A stretch of DNA of 64,000 bases. Source: Flavobacteriales bacterium (GTDB lineage: Bacteria; Bacteroidota; Bacteroidia; Flavobacteriales_F; PHOS-HE28). Shown piece by piece: positions 59,752 to 64,000 of the stretch. The stretch lies in assembly GCA_016721005.1 (NCBI GenBank), contig JADKJM010000019.1, positions 736,727 through 800,726 of the forward strand, read 5' to 3'. Each line of letters starts with the position of its first letter. Position 1 is the first letter of the stretch. Position numbers and translations under genes: made by a program. The notes beneath the pieces were generated by a model. The model was not told the DNA's origin, did no database searches, and saw nothing but the letters and a program-made list of their open reading frames with translations.

Positions 59752-60137
59752 ATGGCAACCACCAACAGCCTGGGACGCCGCAAGACAGCCGTGGCGCGCG
59801 TGAACCTCACGGAAGGCAAAGGCATCATCACGGTCAACGGCCGTGACAGCAAGGAATACTTCCCCATTATGCTGCAACAATTCAAGTTGGAGCAGGCGTT
59901 CAAGCTTACCGACACCGTTGGCAAGTACGACGTGATGGCGACCGTGGATGGCGGCGGGATCACCGGCCAGGTGGACGCCGTGCGTCTGGGCATCGCCCGC
60001 GCATTGGTGAAGACGATGCCGAGCACAAACCGAAACTCAAGGCGGAGGAACTGATGACCCGTGACCCACGCGCCGTGGAACGGAAGAAGTTCGGACGCAA
60101 GAAGGCGCGTAAGCGCTTCCAGTTCAGCAAGCGTTAA
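59752..60137 (+). CDS. rpsI: 30S ribosomal protein S9, frameshifted near the 3' end in this sequence
   Basis: Start at 59752, NSLGRRKTAVARVNLTEGKG and GGITGQVDAVRLGIARALV are typical S9. After GCGCATTGGTGAAGACGATG, one base appears to be missing near 60016. In the corrected frame it continues AEHKPKLKAEELMTRDPRAV and ends RKKFGRKKARKRFQFSKR with TAA at 60137. The C-terminal SKR tail normally reaches the P-site tRNA, so loss in a living cell would be unlikely. Treat as a sequencing error. Confidence 0.93.
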
Positions 60138-60175
60138 GGTCCCTACGCTTGTTCAGGATCCAATCCTGGCGGACT

Positions 60176-60214
60176 GTACGTGTACTTCTCGGCTCCGCTC
60201 GAAGTGACACGTAC
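60176..60214. repeat. Palindromic repeat between rpsI and rpsB
   Basis: Arms GTACGTGT/ACACGTAC and ACTTC/GAAGT enclose the core TCGGCTCCGCTC (60189-60200), with one unpaired G at 60206. The core is identical to that at 17447-17458 in the SAM riboswitch, whose arms differ in sequence but keep pairing. Confidence 0.75.
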
Positions 60215-60267
60215 GCTACCACCGGGATGCCTGTACCAACGGGAACAAGGAAAGTGAATTGAACATC

Positions 60268-61087
60268 ATGGCACGTCTCGAATTCCAACAACTACTCGAC
60301 GCGGGTGTACACTTCGGCCATTTGCGCCGGAAGTGGAATCCCAACATGGCCCCTTACATCTTCGGCGAGAAGAAGGGGATCCACATCATCGATCTGAACA
60401 AGACCAGCGCGAAGCTTGAGGAGGGCCGCCGCAGCGATGAAGAACATCGCGAAGAGCGGGAAGAAGGTCCTCTTCGTCGCCACGAAGAAGCAGGCCAAGG
60501 ACATCGTGACCGAGAAGGTGAAGACCACGGGCATGCCTTACGTCACCGAGCGTTGGAGCGGTGGTATGCTCACCAACTTCGGCACCATCCGTCGCACCAT
60601 CAAGAAGATGGCGACCATCGACCGGATGAAGATCGACGGCACGTTCAACAACATGAGCAAGCGGGAGCGTTTGCAAGTGAGCCGCCAGCGGGAGAAGATG
60701 GAGAAGAACCTCGGTTCCATCGCCGACCTCACCCGTCTGCCCAGCGCGTTGTTCATCGTGGATATCGTGAAGGAGCACATCGCCGTGGCCGAGGCCCGCA
60801 AGCTCAACATCCCCACGTTCGCCATGGTGGATACCAACAGCGATCCCACCTTGGTGGACTTCGCCATCCCCGCCAACGACGACGCGACCAAGAGCATCGA
60901 GTTGATCGTGGATACCATGATCGCTGCGATCAACGAAGGTCTGGAGGAGCGCAAGAACGACAAGACCGCTGTGGACGAGGGAAGCGAGGAGGAAGGTGCG
61001 GAGGCTGTTGTTGCCGAAGCCGCCACCACCGAGGCCGCTGCCGAGACCGGCTCCTCCGAGGAGAAGGCTGACCGAATTTGTAATTGA
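60268..61087 (+). CDS. rpsB: 30S ribosomal protein S2, frameshifted in this sequence
   Basis: Start MARLEFQQLLDAGVHFGHLR at 60268. IFGEKKGIHIIDLNKTSAKL leads to a break at GAGGAGGGCC (60418-60427), one G more than GAGGAGGCC; in the corrected frame it continues EEAAAAMKNIAKSGKKVLFV, TERWSGGMLTNFGTI and ends at 61087 with an acidic Ala/Glu-rich tail (EEGAEAVVAEAATTEAAAET). S2 recruits S1 and is needed for initiation. The extra G in a G run is a likely homopolymer error. Confidence 0.93.
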
Positions 61088-61153
61088 CAGGCGGGATCCT
61101 GGGTCAAGCCCGGGATAACGCCCGCCCCGACCAAACCCAGAACCGCGACAACC

Positions 61154-61969
61154 ATGGCCATTACCGCCACCGATGTGAACAAGCTGCGCCGATCACCGGC
61201 GCGGGTATGATGGATTGCAAGCAAGCCCTCACCGAGGCGAATGGCGACTTCGATGCCGCCATCGACATCCTGCGGAAAAAGGGACAGAAGGTCGCAGCCA
61301 AGCGCGCCGATCGTGACGCCTCCGAAGGACAGGTCATCGGCCTGACCAGCGCCGACGGCAAGCGCGGCGTGCTCTGCACTAACTGCGAGACCGACTTCGT
61401 GGCCAAGAACGCGGACTTCGCGGCCATACTACCCGCATCGCCACCATCGCACTCGAGAAAGGCGCTGATAGCGTGGATGCGCTGAAGGCACTCGCCTACG
61501 ACAGCAACGGCCAGACGATCGCGGAGAAGCCGATCGAACAGACCGGCGATCGGCGAGAAGATCGAAGTGAGCGCCTGCAACCTCCTCGATGCGGAATACG
61601 TGTTCGCGTACAACCACGGCAACAAGGTGGGCAGCCTCGTAGGGCTGAGCAAGGCCGGTTTCGAGCACGGCGAAGGATGTCGCTATGCAAGTGGCCGCGA
61701 TGGGTCCGATCGCGTTGAGCAAGGAGACCACGCCGCAGAACATCATCGACAAGGAGACGAGATCGGCAAGGAACTCGCGATCCAAGAGGGCAAGGCGCCA
61801 GACATGGCCGAGAAGACGCCATGGGCCGCCTGAACAAATTCTTCAAGGAGAGCACGTTGCTCGCCCAGGGAATTCATCAAGGACAACAAGCTGAACGTGG
61901 AGCAGTACGTGAAGAGCGCGGACAAGGACTCAGGTCACCGGCTTCAAGCGGCACTCGCTGACGGTCTGA
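61154..61969 (+). CDS. tsf: Elongation factor Ts, with many frame errors in this sequence
   Basis: The start MAITATDVNKLR at 61154 is normal. Pieces of EF-Ts follow in changing frames: ITGAGMMDCKQALTEANGDF, GVL.TNCETDFVAKNADF, IEVSACNLLDAEYVFAYNHG, VGSLVGLSKAGFEH, ALSKETTPQNIIDKE, GRLNKFFKESTLLAQ, NKLNVEQYVKSADKD and GFKRHSLTV before TGA at 61967. I count about eight positions needing one- or two-base corrections (near 61190, 61430, 61548, 61670, 61757, 61815, 61868, 61930). EF-Ts recycles EF-Tu-GDP and is essential, so the sequence, not the gene, is most likely defective. Confidence 0.9.
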
Positions 61970-61992
61970 TACGCTACCGTGACCAAGACTGC

Positions 61993-62018
61993 GAACGGCT
62001 CCCGACTGGGAGCCGTTC
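61993..62018 (+). terminator. Hairpin terminator after tsf
   Basis: GAACGGCTCCC (61993-62003), loop GACT, GGGAGCCGTTC (62008-62018): an 11-base perfect stem 24 bases after the tsf stop, followed by TGCGTTCC rather than a clean T run. Confidence 0.7.
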
Positions 62019-62040
62019 TGCGTTCCGGCCGTGGGGTTGA

Positions 62041-62226
62041 GACCCTTTGCGGGAATGGTCGGACGCTTTGCCTGTTTGCTGAACCGCTCCGGGAGATCGT
62101 CCGGCCCCTTTGCGAAAATGGTGAGACGCGGCGCTTGTTCGTTGAACAGCTTTGGGAGAATGTTCAGCCCTCTGCGAGAATGCTGAGACCCTTTGGTTGT
62201 CTGCTTGACCGCGCTGCAGGTCTCAT
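62041..62226. repeat. Degenerate tandem repeat, period about 63 bases, three copies
   Basis: The motif CCTTTGCG.GAATGGT recurs at about 62044, 62107 and (as CCTCTGCGAGAATGCT) 62169, followed each time by a TTGTTCGTTGAAC-like stretch; spacing is 63 then 62 bases. Translated, it gives 21-residue repeats on either strand, but no convincing gene start was found and local indel errors prevent a call. Confidence 0.5.
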
Positions 62227-62699
62227 GATGATGGTTGTCGTCCCTCCTCGCAGCACGCATCGACACAAGCACAGGCGCCGAACATCCATCTGCGATGTCA
62301 CGGAGTTCTGCTAGCTGTTACGATGGCCCTTGCAACCCGGCGAACCGATCCCGGGCAAGGGAGCTTCATCATATGCCTGATTCCGCGAACACATCCTCCA
62401 TTTCGGTGGTGTTCCTTGCTCTGGAGGACGCCTACCGGTTTCGTCATCCGGTCGTTCAGCAGCATGGACGGTTACAGGTCCTCCCATCACCGGCTCTACG
62501 GGTAGTTTTCAGGATATCCATGGCGTAACGGGTGTTTCGGAGAACGCTTCGCTCTCACATCGAATCTGACCCGCCGGAACTCGCACTGAGCTGTACCGCC
62601 GGTGACTTCTACCCATTCGGTTCCTGGTCTTCCCGACCCTTGGGAGCGGACCCTGCCCGAACCAACGGAGTGCATCGGCAGCGGACCGACGTGCTTGAC
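62227..62699. other. Stretch without a recognisable gene
   Basis: No intact gene, RNA gene, or clear repeat was recognised. Frames are short on both strands. Given the error rate just upstream, a broken gene could be hidden here. Confidence 0.4.
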
Positions 62700-62960
62700 T
62701 ACGTGGTGATCCCCGCGCTCGTGGAGATCACCACGCTCACGGCTGGCGCTGATGGCCGTATTATGTTGCCCGCATCCTTGTCCGCTTCGGCGCAGTTGGA
62801 ACTGTTCGATGCGCAAGGTCGACCGGTGAAGGAGTTTCGTTCTTTCCATCAGCACAATGGCATCGACCTGGGTCAGCGCAATGCGGGCATCTACGTCCTG
62901 CGGTTGTTCGATGGCCGAACATCACGGACGTTCCGCGTGGGTGCCAGAGGGTGGCAGGCC
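62700..62960 (+). pseudogene. Fragment encoding a T9SS-type C-terminal sorting domain
   Basis: In the frame 62532-63143 the segment GRIMLPASLSASAQLELFDA, QGRPVKEFRSFHQHNGIDL and NAGIYVLRLFDGRTSRTFRV has the beta-strand order of a T9SS sorting domain (QLELFDAQGRPV..., GIYVLRL...). No start or upstream exported domain belongs to it. It is either the end of a gene broken by frame errors or a true remnant. Confidence 0.6.
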
Positions 62961-63358
62961 ATGATGTGCGAGCGATGCTTTGGGAATACGATGGTGGATC
63001 GAAGCTTGCGATATTCTCGGATCACGACCACGGGCCGCAGCATGGTTTCCGGAAGACGGAAGACCACTGCGAAGTGTTTTCGTGAGCGAACGCATCGGCG
63101 AAGACACTGCGCCGGTATAAAGAGCAAGCTGAGATTGACATGATTGGCATTGAAAGCGGAGTTTACCTACTCGAACTAACTTGGTTAGGTGCTTCCATTA
63201 CTCGGGTTACTCATCGTTTGGTCGTGGCTCAACCATGAGATTGGACGTATTGGGTTACCACACTATCCGCATGACGTTGTTGATATGGTCGTGCTTGCGG
63301 ATGCATCATTGCAACGGCACAGAACGCTGGTTAGGACATCAGGGGCGTTTATCAGCTA
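62961..63358. other. AT-richer stretch without a recognisable gene
   Basis: Between the T9SS fragment and the IS3-like element. Short frames only (for example 63181-63402), with no motif that I recognise. Confidence 0.4.
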
Positions 63359-64000
63359 TCAGGATGACCCGTCCTGAAAAAGGTTTACATAGGTTTTGCT
63401 GATGTCCGAAGATAGGTTTACAGTTGAGAGAACGTCCTGAACTGCGTTGACAGGTGTTCGCTTGAGGTAGTAGTTCTTCCAGCCGTTCGACTTTCATGGT
63501 ACCGGTGTGCGCTTGGTCAGGTGTGAGATTGCTGATGCTGTTGTGCGGCCGATCGGAGGTTGTAGAGGAACACGGCACGTCTCCAGAGCGGCACGCGCGC
63601 TTGTGCAACCGTATCGATGCACCATGTATCGAGGTATTCCTGTTTGACGATCCCGTTGATGGTTCAATACCGGCGTTTCCATGGATCGCCCTTCTCGGTC
63701 ATGTTTATGCTTTGATGCTACTGGCTTTTGCGGTGCGACATCCGCACGCCGCCGAACAAAGTACTGCACGCCACGCATCGCTGTGGACATCAAGCCTTTG
63801 GGAATTGCGACCGCCTGTGCGATGGCCATGCGCAAGGCTTCCAATGTGCTGGCTGCTTCAAGGTCCGTGGCCAAGTGGTGGCCCATGACGGTGCGACCAA
63901 GCGTCGCGATCGCTTGATGTAAGTGTAGCCTTCCTTCCCGGTCTTGAAGTAGGTGATATCGCTTTCACTCCAGAGCTGCCCAGGTCCGGTGAGCTTCCTG
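63359..64000 (-). mobile_element. IS3-family insertion sequence, broken transposase, cut by the right window edge
   Basis: Reading leftward from the edge, the DDE transposase pieces are SDITYFKTGKEGYTYI (first Asp), VMGHHLATDLEAASTLEALR, a DRGVQY-like MRGVQYFV (second Asp region, degraded), ITEKGDPWK...(N)GIVKQEYLDTW-like sequence in shifted frames and RPHNSISNLTPDQAH (end of the catalytic domain). One frame ends at 63359. At least three frame changes are needed. GTCCTGAAAAAGGTTTACA at 63371-63389 may be part of the terminal inverted repeat, since TGTAAACCT recurs nearby. The element is probably non-functional as read, though errors may exaggerate its decay. Confidence 0.75.

Noticed and set aside
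1..64000. CRISPR arrays, rRNA and tRNA genes
   Set aside because: Looked for regular short direct repeats with unique spacers, conserved rRNA stretches and clover-leaf patterns with a T-loop in the intergenic regions; none was recognised by eye. A tRNAscan and CRISPR finder run would settle this.

Overview
The window reads as a chromosomal segment of a GC-rich member of the Bacteroidota, probably Flavobacteriales-like. The reasons are several proteins ending in type IX secretion (T9SS) C-terminal sorting domains, methionine synthase split into two genes, promoter elements of the Bacteroidota type (TTG or TTTG, about 20 bases, then TAnnTTTG or TAnnTTCG) lying very close to start codons, no obvious Shine-Dalgarno sequences, and a delta-60-repeat/T9SS surface protein family. 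Genes are densely packed and many neighbours overlap as ATGA or TGATG.

Layout. 1-5.3 kb: the 3' end of a large T9SS surface protein, a strong terminator, a LuxR-type response regulator whose phospho-acceptor Asp is Glu, a small membrane-anchored protein and a tiny zinc-ribbon-like protein. 5.3-12.7 kb: envelope polysaccharide block (cysQ, gmd, fcl, two Wzi/RemB-like outer-membrane barrels flanking a WecA-type initiating glycosyl-1-phosphate transferase). 12.7-17.3 kb: cytochrome c oxidase biogenesis block (heme O synthase, two subunit III genes, subunit IV, SCO copper chaperone, DUF420 protein, small CxxC membrane protein). 17.3-21.5 kb: a SAM-I riboswitch with terminator in front of split metH; three different palindromic repeats have entered this locus, one in the riboswitch P4 arm, one between the two metH genes and one in frame inside the second metH gene. 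21.5-28.7 kb: an antitoxin gene followed by a chimeric open frame (toxin 5' end joined to the tail of a beta-helix T9SS protein), three tandem delta-60/T9SS genes and an orphan C-terminal cassette. Each of the three tandem genes carries a perfect hairpin in its signal-peptide codons.

28.8-38.4 kb: an OmpA-like protein, a TolC-like protein, tsaB, then minus-strand genes (DUF2442 protein flanked by 143-base direct repeats made of the FkbM methyltransferase tail, FkbM, two secreted proteins, a YyaL/DUF255 thioredoxin-like protein, LEA14-like lipoprotein). 38.4-45.9 kb: a polyprenyl-type membrane glycosyltransferase, an MsbA-like ABC exporter with an old relic of its own 5' end upstream, an AT-richer pair encoding a T9SS protein and a lipoprotein, and an acyltransferase-3. 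45.9-50.2 kb: minus-strand operon with a cytochrome-b-like protein, cytochrome c, hflX and a class A penicillin-binding protein. 50.3-59.2 kb: two amidohydrolase-fold proteins, trpS, plsC-like acyltransferase, gatC, a CPBP-like membrane protein and kbl. 59.2-62.0 kb: rplM-rpsI-rpsB-tsf, behind a good Bacteroidota promoter. 62.0-64.0 kb: a 63-base tandem repeat, a T9SS-domain fragment and a broken IS3-family transposase running off the right edge.

From about 58.9 kb on, kbl, rpsI, rpsB and tsf all carry small indels that break otherwise well conserved frames. Because three of these genes are normally essential, I read this as base-level sequence error near a contig end or in a low-coverage stretch, not as biology. 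The most unusual observations are the compensating hairpins in the tandem delta-60 genes, the palindromic repeats inside the metH riboswitch and protein, the chimeric toxin/beta-helix frame, the Glu-for-Asp response regulator, and a recurring pattern in which inserted genes are flanked by partial copies of a neighbour.
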